This document shows positions 34,579 through 43,320 of a stretch of 64,000 nt of DNA, piece by piece (within the stretch, counting starts at the first letter, position 1; each line of letters begins with the position of its first letter). The notes beneath the pieces are model-generated. The model made no database searches, was not told where the DNA came from, and saw nothing but the letters and a program-made list of their open reading frames with translations. This stretch comes from Flavobacteriales bacterium (GTDB lineage: Bacteria; Bacteroidota; Bacteroidia; Flavobacteriales; UBA1820), in assembly GCA_003150615.1 (NCBI GenBank), contig QALN01000007.1, positions 29,844-93,843 on the forward strand, written 5' to 3'. The translations under genes were made by a program, and so were the position numbers.

Positions 34579-35036
34579 AAAACGCGATATGCAAAACCGT
34601 ATTGACCATTGCCACACTTGCCGCCCTGTGTTCATGCAGCGCAAAACGTTCCATCACGCAACATGACATACGGGAAACAACGGAAACAGCATCCGTAAAC
34701 CGCACGGCGATAAGATCCGTAAAACGTTCGGAGACAATTTCGGCCGCGCGCCTAAAGATATACGAGACAATCGCCGAAAAAGACACATGCGGACGCACTT
34801 TAAAAGAAACCCGCCGCATGTACGATTTTTCAGGACACAGCGCATCGGCCGCCGACGGCACAACCGCAACGGTAAGTTGCGACAGTACGGCGGCAACGTC
34901 CGCCATTGCGGAAACTGCCACCGAAGAAAAAACCTCCGAACCGGCGGCACTATCCCTGGCCATGACGATAGCTGGAATGGCGGCGGCAGCGATGGCGGCG
35001 GCATATATCCTTAAAAAACTTATGAAATTTTTATGA
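34575..35036 (+). CDS. Small lipoprotein with C-terminal membrane segment, spanin-like
   Basis: A 153-residue protein that starts with an ATGA overlap with the DUF5675 gene. The N-terminus is a lipoprotein signal (IATLAALCSC, Cys21). The middle is Thr/Ser/Ala-rich and low in complexity. Residues about 126-145 form a hydrophobic segment (LAMTIAGMAAAAMAAAYIL) followed by KKLMKFL. A protein with both a lipid anchor and a C-terminal membrane segment is the layout of a unimolecular spanin, which joins inner and outer membranes at the last step of phage lysis. No homologue is recognised, so this is a positional and topological inference. Confidence 0.65.
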   Translation: MKNAICKTVLTIATLAALCSCSAKRSITQHDIRETTETASVNRTAIRSVKRSETISAARLKIYETIAEKDTCGRTLKETRRMYDFSGHSASAADGTTATVSCDSTAATSAIAETATEEKTSEPAALSLAMTIAGMAAAAMAAAYILKKLMKFL

Positions 35037-35069
35037 TGACGCTCCCGTCTGAGAGCGATCGAACCGGTA

Positions 35070-36944
35070 TCACCCTGCCCCTTCGCGTATTTCCGAAAGT
35101 TCCAGCCAACGCTCTTCCAGCATATCCAGCCGCGACAGCACATCCTTCATCCTGTCCGAAAGCTCGCCTATACGTCCGGCCGTGAGTTCTTCGCCCGATG
35201 AAAAAATATCCTCGATGTTCTTTTTCTCTTCCTCCAGCACGGGTATTTCCTCTTCTATCGCTTCCAGTTCCTTCTGCTGTTTGTACGAAAGACCGGTTTT
35301 CGACTTGGGTTTTTCTTTATATCCCGCACGTTCGGACGGCGTATTTTCATTTCCCCCGGCAGGCATTCCCCTCCGCCACGCGCGGTATTCGGAATACGTC
35401 CCTGGAAAATCCTTTACCTTCCCGCCGCCCTCGAACACGAAGATGTGGTCCACTATCTTGTCCATAAAATAACGGTCGTGACTCACTATGAGCAAAACGC
35501 CGGGATACTCCGCCAGAAACTCCTCCAACACCGTCAGCGTTATGATATCGAGGTCGTTAGTAGGCTCGTCCAGTATCAAAAAATTCGGATTGGCTATCAG
35601 CACGGTACACAGATACAACCTGCGCAGTTCGCCTCCGGATAGTTTTTCCACATAGTCCCACTGCTGGGCGCGTGAAAACAGGAATTTTTCGAGAAGCTGT
35701 TCGGCCGAGAGCTTTCTGCCTTTTGCCAACGGCAGATAGTCGCCGTATTTACGGACCACTTCTATCACTTTTTCTCCAGGATTCACCTCTATACCGTCCT
35801 GGCGGTAATATCCGAACACGACCGTATCGCCTATCACCACTTTGCCCTTATCCGGCGGCACTTCCCCCGTAAGCAATCTTACGAAACTGGACTTGCCCGT
35901 ACCGTTGTCGCCGACTACGCCTACCCTTTCCGCTCTGCGGAACGTGTAGTCGAACCCGTCCAGAACCTTCAATTGCCCCCACGATTTCGACACGCCGTGC
36001 ATCTCAACCACTTTGCTGCCTAGCCGCTCCATGTTTATCCCAAGCGACAATACGCGCTCCTCCATTCGTCCTGCCGCCTTTTTGCTCAAATCCTCGAAGG
36101 AATCTATGCGGGCCTTTGCTTTCGTGCCGCGCGCCTGTGGCTGGCGGCGTATCCACTCCAGTTCGGTACGCATCAGGTTGCGCGCTTTGGACGCTTCCGC
36201 ATCCGCCGCAGCGTAACGCTCGGCGCGTTTTTCCAGAAAATACGAATATGTTCCCTTGTAACGGTACAACATTCCTCCGTCCAGTTCCAGTATATCGGTA
36301 CACACACGGTCCAGGAACCAGCGGTCGTGGGTTACCATGAACAGTGTTATTTTTTCCCTCGACAGGTACTCTTCCAGCCATTCGACCATAGGCAGGTCAA
36401 GATGGTTGGTAGGCTCGTCCAGTATGAGGAAATCGGGCGATTCAACCAGCACGCGCGCCAGGGCCAGACGCCTGAGCTGACCTCCTGACATTTGCCCGCA
36501 GGGAATGTCCAGCCTGTCGAGTTTTAACTGCGAAAGTATCGTGCGTATCCTGAGCTCATAGTCCCACACGCCAAGGGAATCCATCTGTTCGTAAGCTGCC
36601 TGGAAATCTTCGGCGTAAGATGGATCCGATGCTGCGCGCTCGTAACGCTCTATGGCCTTGAGACGGGGCGAATCGCCGGAAAATATCACCTGTTCCACCG
36701 TCATCTCCGCCGGGAACGACGGCTGCTGTTCCAAAAAACCGGTCTTTATCCCGTTGCGGAACACCACCGAGCCTTTGTCCGGGGTTTCACGTCCGGCCAG
36801 TATGCGCATAAGGGTGGTCTTGCCCGAACCGTTTTTTGCGACGAAAGCCACCTTGTCGCCTTGGTCTATACCGAACGTAATCCCGGTGAACAGCGTGCGT
36901 ACGCCGAAGGATTTTTCGAGATTTTCTACCGAAAGATAATTCAT
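35070..36944 (-). CDS. uup: ABC-F family ATPase Uup-like
   Basis: A 624-residue soluble protein with two ABC domains and no membrane segments. Walker A motifs are AKNGSGKTT and GDNGTGKSS. Signatures are MSGGQLRRLALAR and LSGGELRRLYL, each followed by LILDEPTN(H/D)LD. The linker between domains (about 235-320) is the charged ABC-F arm. A C-terminal coiled coil (about 555-620) is the mark of the Uup subgroup, involved in ribosome or DNA-structure functions. The start at 36944 (MNYLSVENLEKSFG) was chosen over a 30-residue extension because the TATCTTTG box (36954-36961) lies within that extension. Confidence 0.92.
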   Translation of the reverse strand: MNYLSVENLEKSFGVRTLFTGITFGIDQGDKVAFVAKNGSGKTTLMRILAGRETPDKGSVVFRNGIKTGFLEQQPSFPAEMTVEQVIFSGDSPRLKAIERYERAASDPSYAEDFQAAYEQMDSLGVWDYELRIRTILSQLKLDRLDIPCGQMSGGQLRRLALARVLVESPDFLILDEPTNHLDLPMVEWLEEYLSREKITLFMVTHDRWFLDRVCTDILELDGGMLYRYKGTYSYFLEKRAERYAAADAEASKARNLMRTELEWIRRQPQARGTKAKARIDSFEDLSKKAAGRMEERVLSLGINMERLGSKVVEMHGVSKSWGQLKVLDGFDYTFRRAERVGVVGDNGTGKSSFVRLLTGEVPPDKGKVVIGDTVVFGYYRQDGIEVNPGEKVIEVVRKYGDYLPLAKGRKLSAEQLLEKFLFSRAQQWDYVEKLSGGELRRLYLCTVLIANPNFLILDEPTNDLDIITLTVLEEFLAEYPGVLLIVSHDRYFMDKIVDHIFVFEGGGKVKDFPGTYSEYRAWRRGMPAGGNENTPSERAGYKEKPKSKTGLSYKQQKELEAIEEEIPVLEEEKKNIEDIFSSGEELTAGRIGELSDRMKDVLSRLDMLEERWLELSEIREGAG

Positions 36945-36953
36945 AACTGCATG

Positions 36954-36961
36954 CAAAGATA
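36954..36961 (-). promoter_or_regulatory. -7 promoter box at the uup start
   Basis: TATCTTTG on the minus strand, 9 bases from the chosen uup start codon, so the mRNA leader would be only a few bases long. Confidence 0.45.
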
Positions 36962-37096
36962 CGACAAACACCTGACTGTGTCCCTGCATAACGCACATTG
37001 TTTTCGGCATTCCGTCTTTGTAAAAAACCTGCAAAAAGCCTCATGCGTTACCCGCAGGTACAGTGAAAACCCACGGAATATATTACCGCCCTGCCG

Positions 37097-37130
37097 ATTG
37101 CGGTAAAAAGGAATTAGTTGCTTACATTTG
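37097..37130 (+). promoter_or_regulatory. Promoter of the yicC-gmk-nadD operon
   Basis: TACATTTG (37123-37130) with an ATTG at 37097-37100, 22 bases upstream, and the yicC ATG 33 bases downstream. Confidence 0.6.
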
Positions 37131-37163
37131 TAGCCTCGGAACAACATTATTTTTCATACACGA

Positions 37164-38024
37164 ATGGTAAAATCGATGACAGGCTTCGGCCGGGCGCAGG
37201 TGTCCCTGCCGAAAAAAAAGATAACGGTAGAAATAAAATCCCTCAACAGCAAACAGATGGACCTCTCGACGAGGATACCGTCGTACTACCGTGAAAAAGA
37301 ACTGGACCTGCGCCGCTACGTGACCTCGCGCCTTGTGCGCGGCAAGGTAGACGTACTGCTGTACACGGAAACGGAAGAAGCCGACATGAGCCACGACATA
37401 AACGTAGCGACAGTGCGTTCGTACATGTCGCAGCTCGAAGCGATAGAACCGTCCGCCACACCTGCCGAACGCCTCAGAACGGCCATGCGCCTGCCCGACG
37501 TGTTCAAAGGCGAACGCGAAGAGCTCACGGAAGAAGAATGGGCAACGGTAATGGAAGCCGCACATGCCGCAGCCGACGCGATCGACGCCTACCGCACCGC
37601 CGAAGGCCGCGTACTGCAAGGCGAACTGTCATCCTACATAGGTAACATACGTACGCTTTTGGGACAGGTAGAGTCTTTTGAAAAGGCTCGTGTGGACCAG
37701 ATAAAGGAACGCATGAGGAAAAACCTTGTCGAAGCCGACGTCAAAGTGGACGAAAACCGTTTTGAACAGGAAATAATATTTTATCTTGAAAAACTGGACG
37801 TGACGGAGGAAAAAGTACGCCTCGGACTACACCTGGATTATTTCCTCAAGACAATGGAACACGAGGCCGACTGCGGTAAAAAACTGGGCTTCATCGCACA
37901 GGAGATAGGCCGCGAGATAAACACGTTAGGCTCTAAATCCAACCAGCCCGACATGCAGAAAATAGTAGTGCGCATGAAAGACGAACTGGAAAAGATAAAG
38001 GAACAATCGCTCAACGTATTATAA
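37164..38024 (+). CDS. yicC: YicC/YloC family endoribonuclease
   Basis: A 286-residue cytoplasmic protein. The N-terminal YicC_N domain starts with MVKSMTGFGRAQ, the family hallmark, followed by VEIKSLNSKQMDLSTRIP. The C-terminal DUF1732 domain has EADVKVDENRFEQEIIFYLEKLDVTEE and ends with GSKSNQPDMQKIVVRMKDELEKIKEQ. Characterised members are RNA-degrading hexamers. First gene of a three-gene operon with gmk (16 bases) and nadD. The yicC-gmk pair is widely conserved in bacteria. Confidence 0.93.
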   Translation: MVKSMTGFGRAQVSLPKKKITVEIKSLNSKQMDLSTRIPSYYREKELDLRRYVTSRLVRGKVDVLLYTETEEADMSHDINVATVRSYMSQLEAIEPSATPAERLRTAMRLPDVFKGEREELTEEEWATVMEAAHAAADAIDAYRTAEGRVLQGELSSYIGNIRTLLGQVESFEKARVDQIKERMRKNLVEADVKVDENRFEQEIIFYLEKLDVTEEKVRLGLHLDYFLKTMEHEADCGKKLGFIAQEIGREINTLGSKSNQPDMQKIVVRMKDELEKIKEQSLNVL

Positions 38025-38040
38025 TAACCGGACTGGATAT

Positions 38041-38616
38041 ATGGAGGGAAAGGACAAGATTCTCATTTTTTCGGCGCCTTCCGGCTCAGGGAAAACCACG
38101 ATAGTAAACCGCCTTTTGTCCGAAGGATGGATGCCTGCGGAATTTTCCGTATCGGCCACCTCGCGCCCCCCGCGCGGACAGGAGACACACGGCAAGGAAT
38201 ATTATTTCCTCTCGCCCGACGAATTCCGCAGACGCATAGCCGCAGGTGAATTCGTGGAATGGGAAGAGGTATACCGGGACAACTATTACGGGACGCTCAA
38301 AAGCGAACTGACGCGGATATGGGGCAAAGGACACGCCGTGATACTGGATGTGGACGTGGTAGGCGGCATGAACATAAAGAAAATGTACCCGGAAAACACG
38401 CTGGCCATATTCGTGATGCCTCCGTCGATAGACGAACTTCGCCGCCGGCTCGAATCACGCGGCACGGATGCGAGCGACAAGATAGACATACGCATAGCCA
38501 AAGCCGAAAGGGAAATATCGTACTCGAAGGACTTCGACTGCATCATAGTCAACGACGATTTGGAAAAAGCCGTCCGTGAAGCCGAAGCCGCCGTACGCGC
38601 TTTTCTGGAAAGATAA
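38041..38616 (+). CDS. gmk: Guanylate kinase
   Basis: A 191-residue enzyme that phosphorylates GMP to GDP with ATP, essential in nucleotide metabolism. The P-loop is SAPSGSGKTT (residues 11-20). GMP-binding residues lie in VSATSRPPRGQETHGKEYYF and WEEVYRDNYYGT. The lid has RGTDASDKIDIRIAKAEREI. Length is normal. It is the middle gene of the yicC-gmk-nadD operon, 4 bases from nadD. Confidence 0.96.
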   Translation: MEGKDKILIFSAPSGSGKTTIVNRLLSEGWMPAEFSVSATSRPPRGQETHGKEYYFLSPDEFRRRIAAGEFVEWEEVYRDNYYGTLKSELTRIWGKGHAVILDVDVVGGMNIKKMYPENTLAIFVMPPSIDELRRRLESRGTDASDKIDIRIAKAEREISYSKDFDCIIVNDDLEKAVREAEAAVRAFLER

Positions 38617-38620
38617 AGAC

Positions 38621-39214
38621 ATGGCCGACACGAAAAAGAAAACGGGACTTTACTTCGGTTCGTTCAACCCGGTACATGCCGGTCACCTGATAGTGGCCGA
38701 ACACATCGCCTGGCATACGGACCTGGACCAGGTATGGCTCGTCGTATCGCCTCACAACCCGTTCAAGGAAAAATCGTCCCTCGCCTCGGACTACGACCGT
38801 CTGGAGATGGTCAACCTGGCCATCGAAGGATACGATCGCCTGCGCGCCTGCGATGCCGAATTCCGTCTTCCCAAGCCAAGCTACACGTGCGATACGCTCA
38901 TCCACCTGTCCGAAAAATACCCCTCCAGGGACTTCTCGCTCATAGTAGGAGCGGACAGTCTAATAGGTTTCGAGCGTTGGAAAAACTACGAATTCATCCT
39001 CAAATATTTTTCCCTTTACATATATCCGCGTCCCGGATATGAAAACACAAGCCCCGTTATCGAAGGTTCCCGTTTTAAAGTCATCGAAGGCGCACCGCAA
39101 GTCGAGGTGTCCGCATCGGCAATACGCCGAGATATAGCACTGGGACGCAGCGTCAAAGCGCTCGTACCTCCTGCCGTACTTTCCTATATGGAAAAAAACG
39201 GGCTTTACCGATAA
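38621..39214 (+). CDS. nadD: Nicotinate-nucleotide adenylyltransferase
   Basis: A 197-residue enzyme of NAD synthesis that joins ATP and nicotinate mononucleotide. The nucleotidyltransferase signature GSFNPVHAGH sits at residues 13-22 with both catalytic His residues (19 and 22). The second signature, VSASAIRRDI, is near the C-terminus. The start at MADTKKK, 4 bases after gmk, was preferred over a longer frame that overlaps gmk. A CCGGTC-ATA-GACCGG hairpin follows the stop codon. Confidence 0.94.
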   Translation: MADTKKKTGLYFGSFNPVHAGHLIVAEHIAWHTDLDQVWLVVSPHNPFKEKSSLASDYDRLEMVNLAIEGYDRLRACDAEFRLPKPSYTCDTLIHLSEKYPSRDFSLIVGADSLIGFERWKNYEFILKYFSLYIYPRPGYENTSPVIEGSRFKVIEGAPQVEVSASAIRRDIALGRSVKALVPPAVLSYMEKNGLYR

Positions 39215-39216
39215 TC

Positions 39217-39250
39217 CCGGTCATAGACCGGTTATTCCGTTTTTATTTTT
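39217..39250 (+). terminator. Probable terminator after nadD
   Basis: Hairpin CCGGTC-ATA-GACCGG at 39217-39231, followed by TTATTCCGTTTTTATTTTT. The T run is displaced by several bases. Confidence 0.55.
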
Positions 39251-39287
39251 ACTCCGCCCGGATTACCACGGCCTGTTCTAACCAGCA

Positions 39288-40328
39288 TCAGTCGGCCGCT
39301 GATTGAAGCGTAAAGCGGAACGTCGTACCCGATCCAAGTTCGCTCTCGGCCTCTATGCCCTCGCCGTGCGACTCTATTATATGCTTGACTATCGAAAGGC
39401 CCAGCCCCGAGCCCCCGTTTTCCCTCGAACGGCTTTTGTCCACACGGTAAAAACGCTCGAAAACACGCGGCAGGTTTTCCGGGCTTATCCCTATGCCGTT
39501 GTCCGAAACCTGCGTTATCACTTTTTCTCCCGATTCGTACAATTTTACGCTTACCCTGCCGCCCGTATCTTTGGAATAACGTATCGAATTGGTTATAAGA
39601 TTGGTAAGCACCTGTTCTATCCTCATCTCATCGGCCAGCACCATAACAGGCCTGTCGTAATCGCCGTCCATTTGCAGCACAACGCCGCGTTCTGCGGCTT
39701 CGATATCCATCATATCGACAAGGTCGCGCACTAACGCAACCATATCGAACGGTTCTTTCACCGGCGAGTTTTTCCCGCTTTCAAGTTTTGTTATCGTATC
39801 GAGGTCCTTTATCACTGAAGACAGCCGTTCGACACCGATAGAAGCGCGGCGAAGGTATTTCTCGGTAAGTTCACGGTCGTCCAACCCTCCTTCCAAAAGC
39901 GTGAGCAGGTATCCCTGAACGGTAAAAAGCGGTGTTTTAAGTTCATGCGACAGATTGCCTATGAAATCCTTTTGGAAAGACTCGCGGTCGCGCATAACGT
40001 TCTCGGCCGAACGGCGGTTTCTTACATACCCCCCCATGCTCCTTTCAAGATGCACCAGTTGTGAAAGGAACGATTTGGAACTGTCGTATCTCGAAAACGT
40101 GAAATGCCTGTATATTTTTTTTATTTTATCGGTGTAAATGCCTTTTATATAAGGGATAACTACAAAGCACACCAGAAGGTAAAAACCAGCCAGGGAAAAA
40201 ACCAGAAAGTAAGTAAGCTCTATGCCCGCATCCAGACGCAGGCACAGGAAAAGCATAACCGCCATGAATGCCGCAAAAAGCACATGCGGGACAGCTTTGA
40301 TAAAGACCTTTTTAAAGAACATTTCCAT
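39288..40328 (-). CDS. Two-component sensor histidine kinase
   Basis: A 346-residue membrane kinase paired with the OmpR-type regulator just upstream. Two transmembrane segments (about 13-30 and 38-60) are joined by a very short external loop, so it has no classic periplasmic sensor domain. The H-box is SHELKTP with His128. N, G1, F and G2 boxes follow: LTNLITNSIRYS, SDNGIGISPENL, FERFYRVDKSRSRENGG and GSGLGLSIVKHI. This is a PhoR-like, HisKA-type core. It probably senses within the membrane or through a partner. The gene starts 39 bases after its partner ends. Confidence 0.93.
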   Translation of the reverse strand: MEMFFKKVFIKAVPHVLFAAFMAVMLFLCLRLDAGIELTYFLVFSLAGFYLLVCFVVIPYIKGIYTDKIKKIYRHFTFSRYDSSKSFLSQLVHLERSMGGYVRNRRSAENVMRDRESFQKDFIGNLSHELKTPLFTVQGYLLTLLEGGLDDRELTEKYLRRASIGVERLSSVIKDLDTITKLESGKNSPVKEPFDMVALVRDLVDMMDIEAAERGVVLQMDGDYDRPVMVLADEMRIEQVLTNLITNSIRYSKDTGGRVSVKLYESGEKVITQVSDNGIGISPENLPRVFERFYRVDKSRSRENGGSGLGLSIVKHIIESHGEGIEAESELGSGTTFRFTLQSAAD

Positions 40329-40367
40329 AGGCAGTCCCGCTCCTTTTCCGGGTTTTCCGGGGTATAT

Positions 40368-41054
40368 TCAAGCCTCGAACTTGTATCCTACGCCCTTTAT
40401 CGTTTTAAAATAATCCTCGCCTATCTTTTCGCGCAGTTTGCGTATATGCACATCTATCGTACGGCCTCCAACGACCACCTCGTTTCCCCATACGGTATCC
40501 ATTATCTCGTCCCTTTTGAACACCCTGCCGGGACGCGAGGTGAGAAGGGAAAGAAGTTCGAACTCCTTCCTCGGCAGGACTATCTCCCGGCCTTTGTTCA
40601 CCACCACATACCTGTCGCGGTCTATCACCAAATCTCCCGCCGCCAGACTCGTTTCCGCCTGCACGTCTTGTCCGCCTGCGCGCCTTAACAAGGCTTTTAT
40701 TTTGGAAACCAAAACTTTGGGTTTCACCGGCTTGGTTATATAATCGTCGGCTCCGGCGTCGAAACCGGCCATCATGGAGTAATCCTCGGCCAGGGCCGTG
40801 AGAAACGTTACGAGAGTATCCTTCAGCTGCGGTATCTGCCGTATTTTCTCACACGTTTCCATACCGTCCATATCAGGCATCATCACATCCAGTATGATAA
40901 GCGCAGGCTGTTCCCTACGGGCTATCTCGACACCCTCTTTGCCGCCGGAGGCGGTGAATACGGTATAACCCTCTTTCCTGAGGTGGAAACCTACGAGTTC
41001 AAGTATATCCGGTTCGTCGTCGACGAGCAGTATTTTTATTTCAGAAGGATTCAT
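40368..41054 (-). CDS. OmpR-family response regulator
   Basis: A 228-residue regulator with a receiver domain (residues about 6-120) and a winged-helix Trans_reg_C domain (about 135-228). The phosphoacceptor is Asp56 in IILDVMMP, with the acidic pair Asp12 and Asp13 and the conserved Lys in DDYITKPVKP. The DNA-binding part includes VGGRTIDVHIRKLREKIG. The start at MNPSEIKILL removes ten residues of unlikely extension. A TACCTTTG box lies on the minus strand at 41105-41112. First gene of an operon with the kinase; targets unknown. Confidence 0.94.
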   Translation of the reverse strand: MNPSEIKILLVDDEPDILELVGFHLRKEGYTVFTASGGKEGVEIARREQPALIILDVMMPDMDGMETCEKIRQIPQLKDTLVTFLTALAEDYSMMAGFDAGADDYITKPVKPKVLVSKIKALLRRAGGQDVQAETSLAAGDLVIDRDRYVVVNKGREIVLPRKEFELLSLLTSRPGRVFKRDEIMDTVWGNEVVVGGRTIDVHIRKLREKIGEDYFKTIKGVGYKFEA

Positions 41055-41104
41055 AAGTGCGCATTTTATTGTCACCGACGGCATTGCGCCGACAATTCAC
41101 AAGC

Positions 41105-41112
41105 CAAAGGTA
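41105..41112 (-). promoter_or_regulatory. -7 promoter box of the OmpR-kinase operon
   Basis: TACCTTTG on the minus strand, about 50 bases before the response-regulator start codon. No -33 box stands out. Confidence 0.5.
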
Positions 41113-41172
41113 ATTAAAAAGACTTAAAAAGATTAAGCGTACGGAATTGTTTACAAAAAATTAAAAAGACGC

Positions 41173-41691
41173 TTACCTTCCGGTAACATCCTCGCCCACA
41201 CCCCATGAAGAAAACGGATGAGCAGACAGGTATGAATTGTAATAACGCACATCCCCCGTTACCTCGCGGCCTATCCACTCCGGCAGTTCCACTTTCTCGT
41301 CCACGCTGCCCAATTCGGCCTCGGCCAGCACAAGCCCGTCATTTTCACCGTGAAACACATCCACCTCGAACACATGGCCACGGCACGGCACTTCATACCG
41401 CGTCTTGTCGATGACCCCGCTTTTGCACAGCCCCATAAGGGCCTGCGCATCCGCAGCGCTTATTTCCTTTTCCCATTCGAAACGCGACAACCCGTCGGAC
41501 GAACCAGTTCCCTTCACCGTTATGAAACCCTTGTCCCCGGATATACGCACCCTGACGGTACGTGCAGGATCGTCGCACAGATAACCCTGCGTTATCCTGC
41601 GCGACACGCTTCCCTGTAAAGGAAAATCCCCACTCACGAGATACTTGCGCTCTATCTCTGTATTTTGCAGTTTATCTGCGAATTTTCTCAT
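41173..41691 (-). CDS. CYTH domain protein
   Basis: A 172-residue soluble protein of the CYTH/triphosphate tunnel metalloenzyme superfamily. The ExExK signature is at residues 12-16 (EIERK), and basic and acidic tunnel residues follow in RTVRVRISGDKGFITVKG and RFEWEKEI. The C-terminal part has KTRYEVP and LAEAELGS. Bacterial single-domain members of this kind hydrolyse inorganic triphosphate or organic triphosphates. It stands alone between a two-component operon and asparaginase. Confidence 0.9.
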   Translation of the reverse strand: MRKFADKLQNTEIERKYLVSGDFPLQGSVSRRITQGYLCDDPARTVRVRISGDKGFITVKGTGSSDGLSRFEWEKEISAADAQALMGLCKSGVIDKTRYEVPCRGHVFEVDVFHGENDGLVLAEAELGSVDEKVELPEWIGREVTGDVRYYNSYLSAHPFSSWGVGEDVTGR

Positions 41692-41777
41692 GCGTTTTCG
41701 GCTGATTAAACATTTTAAAGAGAATCTTAAAAATCCCGTCCCGCAGTTTTTCAGGCAGACACGCCGCAGTTTCTTTT

Positions 41778-42839
41778 TCAGTACCTGTCGAAATTCTCCT
41801 GTATCCGCACATGATCCGACGTCGAGATCAGCGAAAGCATCAGCAATATACGGGCTTTCTGCGGATTCAACCCGTTGGAATGTACGAATCCGAAACGTGC
41901 GTCGTCTACCTCGGCATCCGGAGTGGCCCCACCCGAAAAAACACGGGTGCTGCGTACTACCGCAATACCGTTTTCAGCCGCGCGCTCCAGCACAGGGAAC
42001 ACCTCGCGACCTATATTGCCATTGCCCACACCGGCCACGACCACACCTTTGTATCCGGCTGCTACAAGCGCACGGACGGCATCTGCCTTCACTCCGGCAT
42101 AACCGTAAACGATACCTGCCTCAGGAAGGGTTTTCACCGCCGAAACGTCGAAAAACAAACCGTTCGTCCCTGCGTATCGCTCCGTGTAATATACTTTTCC
42201 CCCATGTATGCGTCCGACAGGCCCTCCGTCAGGATCGCGGAAAGTCTGTACGGCTGTCGTATGAGTTTTCACCGCACCAGAAGCCTGGAGGATATCGCCG
42301 TTCATAGCTATCATCACCCCACGTCCCTGCGATTGTTTGTCCGCCGCCACTGCAACCGCATTGAACAAGTTGAGAGGCCCGTCCGCACTGAGCGATGTCG
42401 ACGGCCTCATGGATCCGGTGAGCACCACCGGCTTACTGCTTTTCACGGTAAGGGAAAGGAAAAACGCCGTTTCCTCCATCGTATCCGTGCCGTGCGTTAT
42501 CACCACCCCGTCCACACCGGACATGGCAAGTATTTCATTTACCTTTTTGGACAACACGAGCCAGTGCGAGGAGTCCATATCCTGCGAAGACACATTGAAA
42601 ACCTGTTCGCCCCTGACACGTGCCACGGTATTCACCTCCGGCACCGCTTCTATCAATTGTTCCACTCCTATCCGCGAAGGTTTGTAAGACCCGGCAGTGG
42701 AAGTCCCGCCCACCCCGGCTATCGTACCTCCGGTCGCCAGAATATAAACCGAAGGCAGTTCCTGTCCCGACATACGAACAGAGGCGAATACAGCGGCCAA
42801 CAAAAGCCACATTGTAAAAACATGCAGGCGATCTTTCAT
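41778..42839 (-). CDS. ansB: Type II L-asparaginase
   Basis: A 353-residue periplasmic amidohydrolase that converts asparagine to aspartate and ammonia. Signal peptide: MKDRLHVFTMWLLLAAVFASVRMSG. The first active-site Thr is in YILATGGTIAG; the second Thr-Asp-Thr triad is in VVITHGTDTMEETAFFL. The SSQDMDSSHW loop and RPSTSLSADGPLNLFNAV are type II features. Length is normal. It is followed, going upstream, by ybeY on the same strand 22 bases away. Confidence 0.93.
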   Translation of the reverse strand: MKDRLHVFTMWLLLAAVFASVRMSGQELPSVYILATGGTIAGVGGTSTAGSYKPSRIGVEQLIEAVPEVNTVARVRGEQVFNVSSQDMDSSHWLVLSKKVNEILAMSGVDGVVITHGTDTMEETAFFLSLTVKSSKPVVLTGSMRPSTSLSADGPLNLFNAVAVAADKQSQGRGVMIAMNGDILQASGAVKTHTTAVQTFRDPDGGPVGRIHGGKVYYTERYAGTNGLFFDVSAVKTLPEAGIVYGYAGVKADAVRALVAAGYKGVVVAGVGNGNIGREVFPVLERAAENGIAVVRSTRVFSGGATPDAEVDDARFGFVHSNGLNPQKARILLMLSLISTSDHVRIQENFDRY

Positions 42840-42861
42840 AACCGTATAGTTTTTTGATTTT

Positions 42862-43269
42862 TTACCTCATAGCCAGTGCTGCTTCTTCCGCTTTGCGCAT
42901 TTGCCCGGCCTCCTCCGGGGTTTTGTCCTTGTACCCCAGATAATGCAGCACACCGTGAGCCATAACACGATCCAACTCGTCGCGGAAATCCTCGCCCAAC
43001 GAACGGGCATTGTCCGCCACGCGCTCAACGCTTATGAACATCTCCCCGCTCACGATATAGTCTTCGCAATAGTCGAAACTTATTATGTCGGTGTAAGTAT
43101 CGTGGTCGAGATATTCGATATTGAGCTTAAGGAGCTGCTCGTCGGAACAGAAAGTATAACACAATTCTCCCACTTCCTTACCGGCACCCTCTATTATACG
43201 CGTTATCCAATCGGTATAAAAATCCTCGTCTTCCAGTTCGAAAACGGTATCGTACAGGTATTCTATCAT
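42862..43269 (-). CDS. ybeY: Endoribonuclease YbeY (rRNA maturation)
   Basis: A 135-residue zinc-dependent endoribonuclease for 16S rRNA 3'-end processing and ribosome quality control. The zinc motif is HGVLHYLGYKDK, with His105 and His109. The third ligand position, normally His in GYDH, is changed as in other Bacteroidota homologues. DTYTDIISFDYCEDYIVSGEMFIS is the preceding conserved block. Size and order are normal for the family. Confidence 0.92.
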   Translation of the reverse strand: MIEYLYDTVFELEDEDFYTDWITRIIEGAGKEVGELCYTFCSDEQLLKLNIEYLDHDTYTDIISFDYCEDYIVSGEMFISVERVADNARSLGEDFRDELDRVMAHGVLHYLGYKDKTPEEAGQMRKAEEAALAMR

Positions 43270-43320
43270 TTGTATGAAGTTATTTAACGGTTATGATACT
43301 GCGTCGCATACCGGCGGTAT

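Noticed and set aside
33786..35036. Intact prophage
   Set aside because: Only three phage-like genes are present; the neighbours on both sides are chromosomal and no attachment-site repeats were seen.
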